64,000 nucleotides of DNA from Chrysaora quinquecirrha (GCA_014526335.1 JACTAT010000060.1:6180898-6244897); one strand, 5' to 3'. Positions 26,201-37,759 are shown, counted from the first letter of the stretch. Program-made: numbers and translations. Notes: generated by a model from the letters alone, not told the origin.

Positions 26201-28989
26201 AGCACCATTCACCTTTACCTTCAAAGGATCAAACGTTGTTTGTCAAACATTTGAAATTTGCTGAGGGTCGAGGTCTCAATTAGTTAACTTGCTACTAAAC
26301 TGAGATCCTAGTGACTGGCGCTAAATAAACCATTTCGCCTTCACGTCCATTGAGGAGCATGAATGGATCCACGAAACTAACCTCCCGCTCCCACCTGTTT
26401 ATTACATGGGAGTAGTAGCTAGTCTTGAACAGTCAAACTCCATATTGATGTTGCCTTTCTTCTTTGATACAGAGTATGCGGTACCAAATGTTGTTCTGGC
26501 AACCAATACAACAATACCAGAGCAACATGTCTCTAGTACGGCTATGAATCAACAAATACCAGCTCAAGAACAAGCTAACACTGTATCTGAAAACCCAGTA
26601 TTCGTTGAGAAAAAACCAGCGTCTACATCATCAAGAAAGCCCTCACTCACAAAAGAAAGGTAATGGTTCTGTTCACATGAGCTTTTCTGTTTAAGGTATT
26701 GCTAATCTCTGTCCTGTAGGTCAATAACCGTTCTGTTGCCTTAATAGGCCCCTTTATAAGCACTTCATCATAAGTCCGCCAGCTGTCTTTACACCATTTC
26801 ACTATAGTAACTGTTAGGACTTATGTGCGTTCTGTTGATTTCATAAGTTCTTGCAGCAGCGGTTGCCATTTCAAAATTCGCGTTGTTGTCGCATTGGGCA
26901 GCAGTAAGAGAATCTCTACTTAATCAAGCAAAAGGGTTTTTAATGCTTAGGCCACAACTCGCAATTTTTTAAAAAATGGTATTAAAACCATAGTCATGTT
27001 AAAACCAAATCGGTTATCGAAGAGAGAACTGAAGAAACCGGTTGACATTTATTTATACCGGTTTTTTTTTTCCAATGTTCGGGCAACAATGGTTATTTCT
27101 TTGCAATTGTGACACTTTGTCCATTTTTGTCCAAAAGTGACACGCTTCCCAAATGTCTGAAATTTTGACATTGGTAGGGGCATTGCACTCCCCAGCAGGT
27201 ACCACGCTGTCCAAACTTCAAAATAACGAAAATGCTATCTGTTTCAAGCACTGGTGAAGGAAGAAGAAAATTTTGGGAGGCCTGAAACAGTTACAACAAT
27301 AGAAAAGCATCTAAATTATATCCAAACCAAGACTTTTCCATAATTTTTAGGGGCCGCAGCCCCCCCCCCCTCAAATCCCAAAGTCCCATAGGCTGTACTA
27401 GTCCCTGGTTTCAAATAATGTGCATCACTGTATTAGCTTATTGTGTCATAATTTATTTCTATCATTTTCCTTTAGAGTACGAGAGAGAGCCATCCGTGAT
27501 AAGTTTAAGACTCTAATTGCCCTGCTACCATATGAAGTATGCAAGTCTGCTCGTCCACTTCGATCAACGATTCTTGAAAAGGCTGTAGAGTACATAAACA
27601 CACTTAAAGAAGACATCGGCTTGTTAGAGAAAAAGTTGAATCTGAAAACTGAGCTTGTTCCGTTGCCCAGACTTACACAACTCAAGTTTCTAAACAATCA
27701 ATATATTGCATGTAAGTTATCCATCAAGTGTTTTCGATTTATCATTAATGCTTATCTTCTTCTAACATAAACTGAAGCCTGCCGCACATGCTGAGGAAAG
27801 TGCTGAGCAAAATGCAACAAGTGGCACTTTGCGTGGCGCAATACTCACCGTGTTTGCGCTATTTATGCTGAGAAATTACCCATTCGTGGGTGGGGTTATG
27901 AGCATTTTTCCACACAACTTTCAGGAATCACAGCAAACTCAGTAAACAACGCGAAATGCTCGCGGCCGCCCCCATACGATGTAAAAATTTGTCACGCATA
28001 TAAGAAAATATCGAACATATCAAATATGGGAGATTCCTCGCAGCCAGAGAAAAATGGCCAATTTCTCAGGAAAAAATGCTCAACTTCAGCTTTCGCTTGT
28101 TATGCCAAGATCGAGCGATGCTTGCTTGTCAAGCAATTTTTTAAAACGTTCAAACTTTTAGCCACCTAAGAATTCTGAAGAAGAAGCCTTGTTTGACAAA
28201 GCGTAAATATTAGTACATATTTGTCGTTTGTCTTTCCTCGAGGAGTTCTGTCTTACTTTTATAATTTTGCTTCTTCGACGCAAAAAGCTATTCTATGCAA
28301 GCATTCAGTTAAGAGGGCCTTTCTTTCTTTCTTTCTTTCAGTTAGTTTCAAATTTAGAATGTTTTACAAACAATGTTTGATCGTTTTGCGAGGGCCTAAT
28401 TTTTGACGTATCTTCCTTGTCTAGGTAAGCAGCCAGACTTGAGTCTTGAACCTGTAGGAAAGAGCAGCCTTCAGACTATACAGAGAGCTACAGTCATCCA
28501 ACAGCCTCAATCATTGACGACAAGCAACCCTGCCTTAACATGCAGCCAGCTCGTCCAATCCAGCCAACTGTCAAGTCCTGCCAGCCAGCTCGTCCAATCT
28601 TCACCGGCACTATTACAAAATCAAGAAACTGTAAACCCAACCGATGCAATTAATTCCCTAAGTGTTATCAAAATCGAGCAAGATTGCCTCGAGGAAGAGC
28701 AAATTCTAAGTGTCGTCCAGACTGTCCCAGATCAACGAGTTAGCTCCGACACGACAGTTACAATCGACGAACCTCCGACTCAACACGTCTTTCCTGACAA
28801 CATCATTGCAAATTTAAAGCGACCGATGAATTCTTTTATGTTGTTCAGTAAAGAACACAGGCCGCGTGTCGTAAAGTAAGTGATTAGCTCATCAACGTCA
28901 CCATTACCATCATATTCATATCATCATCATCATCATCGTCATTATAAATCATCATTATCCTCATCATCACCATCATTATCTCATTACCC

Positions 28990-29033
<44 letters not shown>

Positions 29034-32000
29034 GTCATCATTATCAATCATCATCATCATCATCATCGTCATCATTATCAATCATCATCATCATCATATC
29101 ATCATCATCATCATCATCAGGGGTTCAGCCCATTAGGTGCATTTTTAGCAGGTTGTTGCTCTCTTGCTCCCACCTTAAAAAGCACCATGCTCCCGTCTAC
29201 ATTAACCTTGTATTCCGAGTAATTTCCTTCAAAATAAATTCTCTAGAAATCAGTTTGCTATGCCCAAGCTCCAGTGTTTTCTACAAATTCCGCGATGCTC
29301 CTTGATTGTTTTAGGTCTTGTTCCTTCATCCAAAACTTCCGTCAGTCAGAGCTTCTTTAGTCGATTTTAGCATTGATTTTCTTGATTTCCATTGTGAACA
29401 TTTTTGGCTCTAATAATCCTAATATCTGTTTCTGTATCTCAGGGAAAATCCTGGTTTAGACAACCGAGCTGTCAGCAAAGTACTTGGCACTGAATGGTCA
29501 CACTTAACTGTGGCAGAGAAAATCCCTTACAGGTAAAATGTTATTCATATGACTTTGCATCTCAAAAGTAAGACAGACACCTCAGGCCCTGGCCAAACAA
29601 TCAAACATTGTTTTGTTGGTCAAACATTTGAAATTTGTTTGTCAAACAAAATGTTTAACTGTTTAAAAATATTGCTCGTCCAACATTTTTGGCTTGCGTC
29701 AAGCAAGAAATGTTTTTAATTGCTTTTAAAACATCATGCCACAACTGTTGCTTATTTTTCTCGTCATGCAATTTTTGGTGACATGGTCAAACGGTCAAAC
29801 ATTTGGTGTAGAGCAAATTTACAATGTTTGACCAACAATGTTTGATCGTTTGGCTAGGAACTAATTCCCGCCAGAATAGCTGGTTCGGTTTGCAGTAGAC
29901 TTATTAACAAAAGTGGGAGGAAAGTAATAAGTCTAGTTTGCAATGTCAGTGAGTTATTGGGTCCAGGTCAAACGATCAAACATTGTTTGTCAATCCTTTG
30001 AAATTTGCTTGTGGAGCAGAAATATTTCACCGTTTGGCTCCCTCGCGAAACATGGCTGTTAAAACCCTCTTTATATACATACAGTCATCAAGCAAAAATG
30101 TTTTGAAATTTTCTCAAAAAACAACGCGCAATGATATTTTATGACGCGTCCAAACGTTAAATTATTGCTTGATAAACATTGTTTGATCATTGGCCAGGAG
30201 AAACACAAATGTTTCTGGGAGACAACAGAAACATTTCTTGTCTCCGTGACTCGGTAAACATGTTGCTCACTTGTCACTGGCATGTTTAGCCACCCTTGGA
30301 GACACGCCGAACACAACATTGCGCGCGTCATTTCCCCTTGTTTAGCCATATAGCTTAAAGCTGGGGCTAAACTAGGAGACATGTCGCGCGGGACATTGTA
30401 ATTTGCGTGTCTCCCAATGTAGCTAAAAATGCGAGTGACAAGTGAGCAACATGTCTACCGAGTCACGGAGACAAGAAATGTTTCTTTTGTCTCCCAGAAA
30501 CATTTTTATGTCTCTCGCTACAAATTTTGTCGTATGCTACAAAGTTTCTGAGGTGGCTAAACTGGGAGACATCGAGGGGACATGTCTCCTAGTTTAGTGA
30601 GGCCTTAACTCTTACACTACAACTAGATGAGGCTTTACCTTCAAAATGTTGACAATTCTCTTTGTAAATCAACAGAAAAAGATTTCGTATGCAGATGGAT
30701 ATTCTGAAATCAGCATTTCCAAATTGGAATTATAACAGTTACAAATACAGGGCAATCCAAATCAAAAGGAAATACAACTCTAGTGGAAGGAGAGCACACA
30801 AAAAAGGAAAAACATTGCAGCATGCTTTAGAGTAAGCATATTATTTGTTGTGTTTCCTTGCTTGTAACATTTCGTTGACATCGACACATTTCAACGACAG
30901 CTTTCAGCAAAGTTACAAATTTCAGCAACTCTCTGAAAAACATCCAAAGATCTATTGGAAACCGCTTGGAAACCAGCCGTAAGGCCTGTCATTCGTATGC
31001 AACTAGAGCGAAATGCTATCCACAGTCTTCTAAGTTTGGGCTGAAATGACTGAAAGATTTCGTTTCGATTTACGAATTCGATCGATTTACGAATCGAAAG
31101 AGCTGTGGCGTCGTGGCCTAGACTGATTACCTGAATCGTTATTTCGCTATTGAATTGAATTGCTGGACGCTCAAAACTACCAGTTTGAGCGATCTCCTTT
31201 TAGTGCTAGCCTCGATCTCATGAGCGATAACTGGGACTCAGGTAATCAGTCTAGTCGTGGCTTAATCCAGCTGGCTTGTGGTGTCAGAAGCTCTGCGAGG
31301 TCGGGGTTTGAGCCCCAGCTAGGTAGCATTGCAGCCAGGGTCGAGGTCTCGATTAGTTAACATACTACCGAGATCCTAGCGACTGGGCGCTAAAACACCA
31401 TTTCACCTTCACCTTCAGCCAGGGTCGAGGTCTCGATTAGTTAACACACTACCGAGACTGGCGCTAAATACACTATTTCACCTTCACCTTCCTCAGTTCA
31501 AAACAAAATTGTTGCCCTTATCATATGTGCACTGCACTTAAAATGTAAGAAAAGCTGATCACTCATTCAGTGTTGTATATGCTCAATTATCATTGACTCT
31601 GACCTTAGCGGACCCTTAAGTTGCAGAAAGTTAAAGTGATTTCAGCTTCCAAAACTACATTCGCGAATTGTGCGACTGCAAACTGAGCATTAGCAATGAC
31701 AAGCAACTTTGGTCGACCAACAAACTGTCAATATAGTGATCGACTACACTTATTACCTGAGTCGTTGTTATCGCTATCGCTATTGAATTAACCTGCTGGA
31801 CCCTCAAACTACCAGTTTGAGCGATCTCCTTTAGTGCTAGCCTCGGTCTCGATAATTGGGACTCAGGTAATCAGTATAGAGATTGACCCTTAAACAAAGA
31901 ATGTTTAATTTCTTTGCAGGTCAGCAACTTCAGAAAATACCCCTCAGTTCAAAAGTAAGTAAAATCAATTCATGATTCGATTTTTGACTAAAAGTCTCAC

Positions 32001-33551
32001 ACTCACCAGAAGTGTTCTCAATCAGTATTATAGTTCAACGAACAGATGGTGAATATTCCTTTCCGTTTCTTTTCTATAATTTTATTCCCTTCTACTTTCA
32101 GGCGATGCAAAAGCTAACAACAAAAGAAAAGTTGAACCAAAGTCAGCTCTTCAATGGTAAATATACGTAAAACCTCAATTAATCAAGCCATTTCAAAAGA
32201 AATCTATCAAGTCTTTAGTTCTGTATCCTTGATCTTTTTTTATATCTTTTAAGCTGTGTATTAATGTTTTATGAGCCTTTATTACACTACAAATATCTTG
32301 GTCTGGATTTTCAATCAAATCCACTTCGATTTCAGGTCTTCTTGGTTGCATGGTGGACCATACTTTTCATGTGCGTTTCCAAACAAGTAAGGCTTTACTT
32401 TTCAATTTTCGTTTCTTTTCTGAGTTTTTTTCTGCTTCTCTCTCCGTGATAAGTCTATCCGTGAATTGAATTTCTTTGGTAAGTTCTGTACATTTGGTTA
32501 CTGGTAATTATTGTCTATTTCCTTGTAACGAATCAGTCAATTCTGATAAGATTTACCGGTAAAATTGACATTTACAGTACATGTGTTTTTGGCATGACTG
32601 CTTCCCTTATAAGGCAATATCACGTGACCCATTGTTATTATTACGGGGATTTTTGGGGCCATTTTATAACTGATACATTTTTCTTAGCACTTTTCACTTT
32701 TCGTTATGAATGAAGTTAACTTTTCGTGCTAAAATGTTAGTTCAAATTACAAGATTTACACCGATGTATAAATAAAACTACTTGAACCATAAAGGGTAAC
32801 AATTCAATTCAATTCAATTCAGCTTTTTTTGTAGTATGCAACTTAAGTTTACAAAGCTACAGAACATTATTTAGAAAATAAGTATTGTTTTCTACGCGAC
32901 TCGAGAAGGCCTTGCCTTACTAGCTCGAGCCGCTAAAAAGCTAAACAAAAATAACAATTTATACAAAGAAAAACAACATTGACAGCTATGGTGCCTTTAG
33001 ACTAATAAAGACCTGGTACACAGCAGTAGCAAAACACTTACAGTTAAACGACATGAACAAGCGACATTCAATTTTTACTAAAGGCAAATGAAACGCGAGA
33101 GCTAATTTAATAAATCGTTCAGTTCGTTCTATTTCATCTATTTTAGAGAATTAGGATTATTTCATTTAGTTTTTATAACTATTTATCAGAATGTATAATA
33201 CTTATCATAAATTAATCAAACAATACCAACGAATCCCCAGTTGTATAGCTGCTCATAGCTGCTTCCTGGAGCCCTTAAACTGTAATCCCAGCCCTTGTTG
33301 GTTATGTACCAGTTGCTCTTGAAGAAAAGTTTCTGATGCAAAATTTGATACTCAAATGATTTTGCGAGTTTGCCTCATAAACAGTGTTTTTGCCAGTGTA
33401 GATGATTTAGCGTACAGTAGTTTAATCGAAACTTGTTTTCAGTGAGTCAGTTTTACAGGTTCTAGTATAAACACTTTTACGTTTCAGGCATTTTGAAGCT
33501 AGTGTCGGACTTGAAAGATTGGAGCCGAAATTACCCTGTTTCGGGAGCTAA
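23255..33551 (+). CDS. bHLH plus HMG-box transcription factor, MEIOSIN-like (12 coding exons, 628 aa)
   Basis: Exons: 23255-23332, 24495-24729, 24998-25098 (or 25092), 25828-26026, 26473-26659, 27476-27711, 28425-28875, 29443-29532, 30676-30831, 31920-31954, 32102-32156, 33488-33551. All are GT/AG and phases close (1887 nt). Residues about 265-325 form a bHLH (basic part RVRERAIRDKFKTL, helix 2 STILEKAVEYINTLKEDI). Residues about 474-545 form an HMG box (LKRPMNSFMLFSKEHRPRVV, then PGLDNRAVSKVLGTEW) of the HBP1/BBX-like rather than SOX type. A basic tail follows. In vertebrates this domain pair marks MEIOSIN (BHMG1), which acts with STRA8 to start meiosis. An orthologous role is inference. The linker is Gln/Ser-rich. 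If the donor at 32157 is not used, the frame stops at 32160; the poly(A) signals after 33551 favour the longer form. Confidence 0.85.
23466..23945. mobile_element. Family I repeat (GGGGGCTTAAACGAGG), broken copy
   Basis: Shares 'GAGGTGGGGGCTTAAACGAG' and the following 'ATAAAATTATT' with 58534-58838. It is interrupted near 23675-23830 by an unrelated repeat, and G-rich remnants continue to about 23945. It lies in intron 1 of the bHLH-HMG gene. Confidence 0.6.
23698..23825 (+). repeat. Dispersed repeat with 'TCTACGCGACC' block
   Basis: Begins with CAATTGAATTCAATTCAA, then TTCTACGCGACCC, and ends CTTGGGCCGCTAAA. The copy at 32805-32950 has the same order of blocks. It may be the 3' part of a SINE or LINE; no coding sequence is seen. 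Confidence 0.55.
24110..24379. mobile_element. MITE family G with perfect 9-bp target duplication
   Basis: Ends TAGACTTATTAC and GTAATAAGTCTA. It is flanked by CTGTTGGTT on both sides (24101-24109 and 24380-24388), an exact 9-bp duplication. A second copy is at 39508-39652. A 9-bp duplication suits Mutator-like elements, which is an inference. No transposase is present. Confidence 0.85.
25485..25705 (-). repeat. Possible tRNA-derived SINE
   Basis: On the minus strand a tRNA-like head with a B-box-like GGGTTTGAATC lies near 25660-25672, preceded by CCGCTCAAGGTCGGTAGGTC. The far end is TTTATTTG-rich. It lies in the intron before bHLH-HMG exon 4. Only one copy was recognised here. Confidence 0.4.
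26150..26345 (+). repeat. Two truncated copies of the TTCACC-tailed SINE
   Basis: Blocks 26150-26223 and 26263-26344 each run from GGTCTCGATTAGTTAAC-like sequence through GAGATCC and GGCGCTAAA to a TTCACC-like end. A 37-bp scrap of family A (CAAACATTTGAAATTTGC) lies between them. Confidence 0.65.
28910..29120. repeat. (ATC)n array in the HMG-box intron
   Basis: Long nearly perfect ATC runs start about 35 bases after the donor at 28876 that splits the HMG box. Open frames through it encode only His/Ser or Asp/Met runs and are not genes. Confidence 0.9.
29584..29860. mobile_element. MITE family A copy
   Basis: Starts AGGCCCTGGCCAAACAATCA and ends TGTTTGATCGTTTGGCTAGG. The core is built from AAACATTTG, CAAACATTG and TTTGACC words in both orientations. 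Confidence 0.75.
29960..30199. mobile_element. MITE family A copy, joined to a family C piece
   Basis: Starts GGTCCAGGTCAAACGATCAA and ends TTGTTTGATCATTGGCCAGG. Sequence with family C words follows immediately, so one element probably landed beside or inside the other. Confidence 0.65.
30200..30607. mobile_element. MITE family C (GAGACATGTC word), one whole and one partial copy
   Basis: The full unit, 30356-30607, starts GGCTAAACTAGGAGACATGT and ends ATGTCTCCTAGTTTAGTGAG followed by GCCTTA. The part 30200-30355 repeats GAGACA, AACATGTTGCTCACTTGTCA and related words in reverse order. It matches 62545-62823. Confidence 0.7.
31101..31490 (+). repeat. tRNA-like SINE with (TTCACC) tail, plus a half copy
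   Basis: Head GTGGCGTCGTGGC, then (after the inserted element 31118-31254) TTAATCCAGCTGGCTTGTGG, a B-box-like GGTTTGAGCCCC near 31305-31316, and a tail ending CACCTTCACCTTC near 31416. A second tail half follows at 31417-31490. Minus-strand relatives lie at 47029-47198 and 2286-2425. The split A/B-box layout is typical of Pol III SINEs. Confidence 0.75.
31118..31254. mobile_element. MITE family H inserted in a SINE, 7-bp duplication
   Basis: Ends CTAGACTGATTACCTGA and TCAGGTAATCAGTCTAG are perfect inverted repeats. The SINE word TCGTGGC is present on both sides (31111-31117 and 31255-31261). Further copies are at 31744-31879 and 60536-60671. Confidence 0.88.
31744..31879. mobile_element. MITE family H, diverged copy
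   Basis: Ends CTACACTTATTACCTGAGTC and GACTCAGGTAATCAGTATAG. It shares the interior CCAGTTTGAGCGATCTCC with the copy at 31118. It lies just before bHLH-HMG exon 10; no exact target duplication is left. Confidence 0.75.
32805..32950 (+). repeat. Second copy of the 'TCTACGCGAC' dispersed repeat
   Basis: Runs from CAATTCAATTCAATTCAGC through TTTCTACGCGACTCGAG to GCTCGAGCCGCTAAAA. It has the same block order as 23698-23825. Confidence 0.55.
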
Positions 33552-33670
33552 AATTCGCTTCCCTGAACTTTCTGGTCCAAGTTAAGTTTTTCAGATGTCA
33601 GAACAGACTGTAGAACCAGAAGATCTGCCTTTTAAAGATAGTTGAAAAACGGTATATAAGTTCAGTCACC

Positions 33671-33724
33671 AATAAATGACATAGATTGCTCTTACTAGAA
33701 TGTTGCTTCGTATTGTAGAATAAA
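33671..33724 (+). terminator. Two AATAAA poly(A) signals for the bHLH-HMG gene
   Basis: AATAAA occurs at 33671-33676 and 33719-33724, 120-170 bases after the stop at 33551. This placement supports the last exon at 33488. Confidence 0.6.
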
Positions 33725-33739
33725 GGTTTTGTATATTTT

Positions 33740-36600
33740 CAGTTATTCAGCCAGTAGGCCTATTTGTTTCTATAAGATTTCTACAGTCTTAGCAGGATAT
33801 TATATTATGGGTTTTTGAAACAACAGTAGCTCAGACAAACTACTAAAATATTTTCAGTTGGTCTTGATACAGGAAAGGCATTTTAAGGAGTTTTTTTGGT
33901 AGTTGTGATTTAGGTTGGTAACATAGACACAGTTTGGTTAATTTTCAATTTTTTGGCTTTAGGAGTGTGAAAATTTGTATATAACAGAAGTTTTAGTTAG
34001 AAAGTTAGTTTATTTTGATAAATCAAGATATGTAGATATTATTGAGATCTTGGGCATATATTTTTTCGATATTACTCCTTGTACTACTCATATTCATTAT
34101 CATCATTTTCTCGCTTCTTAAACAATTTTTGACCGTATGACCACGTCTCTAATCAATGTTTGTCAAAACATTTCACATTGCCACTCAAACAATGAAGAAA
34201 GAAATCGATGAATGTCAAAAGCGAACTGATTTTCTCCTGATGCCAATTATCTTTTACCAATCATCATGACCCCTGCTTTCAATATTTCTCCTTGTTAGGC
34301 CGCATTTTTTCCTCCCATTTAAAAACAGGAAACTGAGATACATTGAGAATCAAAACTAAAATAACCCAAAATAATCTTTGGTTTCAAGCCGACTTTACCA
34401 ATAGCATTTACAAAACCCAGTTACAATTTTTCTAATCCCGCAGAGTTAAGTACTCCAAATTTTTCGAATAGATTTCTTTTGTTTCAAAAAAATTCCCTCA
34501 CTTCTCGGGCACGTTTGAAAATACCACTTTTTAATGAAAAAGGTAGTATTGACTGAAAACCGTGCATGGTATATTTTCAAATATCGTAGCTACCTATAGA
34601 AAATTAACGGGCACTATTGTTCTCCTTTAAAAGGCACCATGCTACTTGAGTGTAATTATGAAATGTGCTCATTAAGGATAGGTACAATCATTTGATCTGT
34701 ACAATCAATAGGTACAGTACTTTGAATTAGTTGGAGAAAATTATTCCTGCAGAGCTGATTTTCAATTATTTGAAATTAGCGTAATTAGCGGTCTGCCTAA
34801 TTGATGCTGTCATGTTGCGTTCGTTTTCGCTTGATCAAATGGTTCGCTAGGGGGTAGACCTATTACATTTCGTCCCATGCTTCACTCTTCGAAAACAGCA
34901 AGAGCAACATGTACCAACCCCATCATATATAAACCTTATTTCACAGCCATAGTTTGATCGCTTGGTGGAGTGCCCTAAGGCGGTGGTACTTTTTTGAAGG
35001 ATGTGTCATGGTATTAAGAAAATTGCTCAAATTTTCCTATTGTTTTGCGGTTGTTTAAGTTAACAATGACAATTGTTTTCTACGATTTCGCCCAAAAATT
35101 GCGCTATGATACCTCGGGTACCCCTGGGATAGCGCTATTAAAGCAAAAAGTTTTTCGGTATGTCAGCGATCTTGAAATTTTTGGTAGCTTCGTTTTGAGG
35201 AACTTTTCGCTAGTGTAGACTCACGACAAGAGTCTCTAGTTTACGAACGCTCCCCTTATTTGATTTGTCACTCCAACAGGCACTGAGCAATTGTAGAAAA
35301 CAACAACAATAACATTGAGGGAAGTAGTGGGACTTATGCAACTTCGTACCCAACGATATCTGTTGTTGTTGTTGTTAGCTTAGCCTGCAACAGAAAACAT
35401 AAGCACCGTTCTGTTCACGTAGAGGTCCTGTTTACCCTGGATACGAGGTTAAGAGACGATAGAGTCTTGTAAAATCTCGGTGACAAGGTCTCAGCAAATA
35501 TATAACTGCTTACGGCTTTATACTATATCTACATCTTGAAAGCTTTTTAATATATAATCAAGTATTGAATATCTTATCGTTAACAACTTCTTTCTTTTTT
35601 CATAACATTTCAAAATTTGGTCTGAAAAGTGTAATTGAAAATCTCTTACAAGAATGCATTGACAATACCGTTATTAAAAAATTCGACTAAAATACTTAAT
35701 AGCTATTATGTAAATGCACAACGTTGCAAAAGCAGTGCAGTCATAGTATAATTAAAATATGTACAGTACAGGTATACAGTAAATGCTGGATAAAAACAAG
35801 AAATAAATAATACATTGTATTCTTAGCTGGTAGTTTAAAACGTTAAATCATATTTAGATGACAATTCACAACCCCTGACCCCCTTGCCCTTCTATGCCTC
35901 TATTGTTGCCATCCTAAGAGCTGCTATATCAGTCTGTGGACACTGTATTTACGTAAAAATGGCCAGAAATTTACAGTGACGAAGAAGCGCCTTATAACAG
36001 AGAGGAGCTTTACTTTACCCCCTACTTGCCCTGCCTTTTCCCCACTACTATCATATGGACCACATTTCTTCTATCCATCACAGGGGGGTGTGTAACTACC
36101 TTTATTGTGGCTTTCAAAGTTTTTGCTTCAAGAAACTTACGGTTGAAAAGCCAAAAATAAGCTTTGACAGCGAAAATTTAATTTTGTTTAATTAATTGTA
36201 CTCCTGAGAAACGTTAGTTAGACTAAACATCTCTAGTGCCCTGAAAAGCGATTTAGTTCTGTTACGTAGTTGGTTATTCACTCATTAATTCAAAAAGAAC
36301 CGTGAAACCTAAAACATAATATTCTTGTGAAATTTTTCAGGCTCTGGAGTCCAAACTATGTAGTTTCTAGATCAATCATCATTACTAGTCTTGCCCCCTT
36401 TCCTCAAGTCTATTTCTCATCTAAATGATAGGCTCAAGTGGGAATAGGCCAGTGACGTCATACGGCCTTGCAGCAACTTTGAATACTGTAATCATTTAGG
36501 TGTCAAGTTAAATTGAGTGTGCTTGTGCACTTATAGCGTGCTTAATACATTTTCTGCAATTTTCGAGCGTTCGACCTCTACTCGAGTACATATCATTTCG
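33740..36600. other. Intergenic stretch, no gene seen
   Basis: No open frame with a recognisable domain and no splice chain on either strand. It separates the convergent bHLH-HMG gene (+) and GTPase gene (-). A short (GTT)n run lies near 35361-35375. Confidence 0.5.
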
Positions 36601-36602
36601 GT

Positions 36603-36608
36603 TTTATT
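36603..36608 (-). terminator. Poly(A) signal (AATAAA on minus strand) for the GTPase gene
   Basis: TTTATT on the plus strand reads AATAAA on the minus strand, about 150 bases after the stop codon at 36756. Confidence 0.5.
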
Positions 36609-36755
36609 TTCGTGCATGTAATCCTGTGTAGTGTGAAGTTCTCCCAAGTCTTCTGCTATATTGATATGATTTATATATCAATATGAATATGACCTGTCTA
36701 TCCTTTGTTTAGAGGAGAAAAACATCTGATACAAGCAAATACAAGATGAATTCCA

Positions 36756-37376
36756 TTACTTTACTGTTTTTGATTGCACTCTTGTTTTCTTCCGACCGGT
36801 AACACTTTTCTGCATAGAAGTAGTAACTAGGGTGCTTGCCCCTAGCAACGAGTCATGCAATGCCTCCAAACAGTCAGAAGTTCTTGCAGAAACTTTAAGG
36901 CAACGATATGACCCAGCTACAATTGAATCTTCCACCTCAACGTCCCTGACCAAATCAGGTTTGATGCAGTCACTTTTATTACCAATAATAATAATTGCAA
37001 TTTCGTTTGGATTTTTCAACTGCAAAATCTCTTCTTTCAATCTTCCTACTTCAGCATAAGATTTCTTGTTTCCAATTTCATAAACTAGAACAAAAACACT
37101 ACTATTTGTAATGGCAAGTCTTCTCATCGGAGGGAAAGAATAATACCCTGACATATCTGTAATTTCCAGCATATACCGACCATTTTCGTGGCTTATTTCG
37201 GTGCTATAGACGTCATAAACAGTTGGTATATACTCCTCTATGAAACTTTTTCCCAGGAATTTTCTCACCAATGAGCTCTTTCCGACTTTTGCAGCTCCAA
37301 GAAATAAGATATTTATTTCTTTGCTGTAGACGACAGCTGGAACGCTATGGCTTCGAAGCATTCGACTTGCCTTCAT
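36756..37376 (-). CDS. RASD/Rhes-like Ras-family small GTPase, no CAAX box (206 aa)
   Basis: Uninterrupted frame. The first in-frame ATG is at 37376; the frame runs upstream to 37487 but only from a GTG, so an upstream exon is possible. G1 is GAAKVGKS at residues 27-34. The switch-I threonine is in YIPT (49-52). G3 is DMSGYYSFPPMRRLAI from residue 74, G4 is NKSD at 133-136 and G5 is SAR at 163-165. The LGxxKVGK, FPxMRRLxI and YAEVGRLKEEIL pattern matches RASD1/RASD2 (Dexras/Rhes) and its neighbours. The residue matching Ras Gln61 is Tyr78, so slow GTP hydrolysis is expected. RASD proteins end in CAAX, but this one ends in a Lys/Arg-rich tail (GRKKTRVQSKTVK), so it is probably not prenylated. 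Confidence 0.85.
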   Translation of the reverse strand: MKASRMLRSHSVPAVVYSKEINILFLGAAKVGKSSLVRKFLGKSFIEEYIPTVYDVYSTEISHENGRYMLEITDMSGYYSFPPMRRLAITNSSVFVLVYEIGNKKSYAEVGRLKEEILQLKNPNEIAIIIIGNKSDCIKPDLVRDVEVEDSIVAGSYRCLKVSARTSDCLEALHDSLLGASTLVTTSMQKSVTGRKKTRVQSKTVK

Positions 37377-37759
37377 ATTTCCAGTGAAATTTCCACTATT
37401 TTTACGAATCGTAGAATAATTTTCTAAGATTGACCAAAGATTCTTCTGAATGTTATGTTTCTGACCGCAGTTGTTGTTACGTTGCACGATATTTTGCTTT
37501 TATTTAATCTGGCGTTAAGGAATGGACAGCGCATACAAATGGGCCGTTGCAGTGTCAACCACCACCATTCTTTTCTCCTCCTTCATTCAGCACAATGGAT
37601 GGACGTGGGAAGGAGCGGAAAAATTTTCTATGGCAAACATAATATGTTTCGTAATCAAATATTGCCAAGAGACAATTATCAAATAGGCCGGTTCAACCTT
37701 TGTTTACTTTCGTTTATCGATTTCCAGGTTTACCATTCATCAGCGTCGTTATGCTGATC

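Noticed and set aside
28880..29305. 141-codon His/Ser-rich frame
   Set aside because: ATC microsatellite in the HMG-box intron; no splice or domain support.
36832..37059. 75-codon plus-strand frame
   Set aside because: Antisense shadow of the RASD-like GTPase.
37377..37487. N-terminal extension of the GTPase to 37487
   Set aside because: The only upstream start is GTG; the first ATG in frame is at 37376. An upstream exon remains possible.
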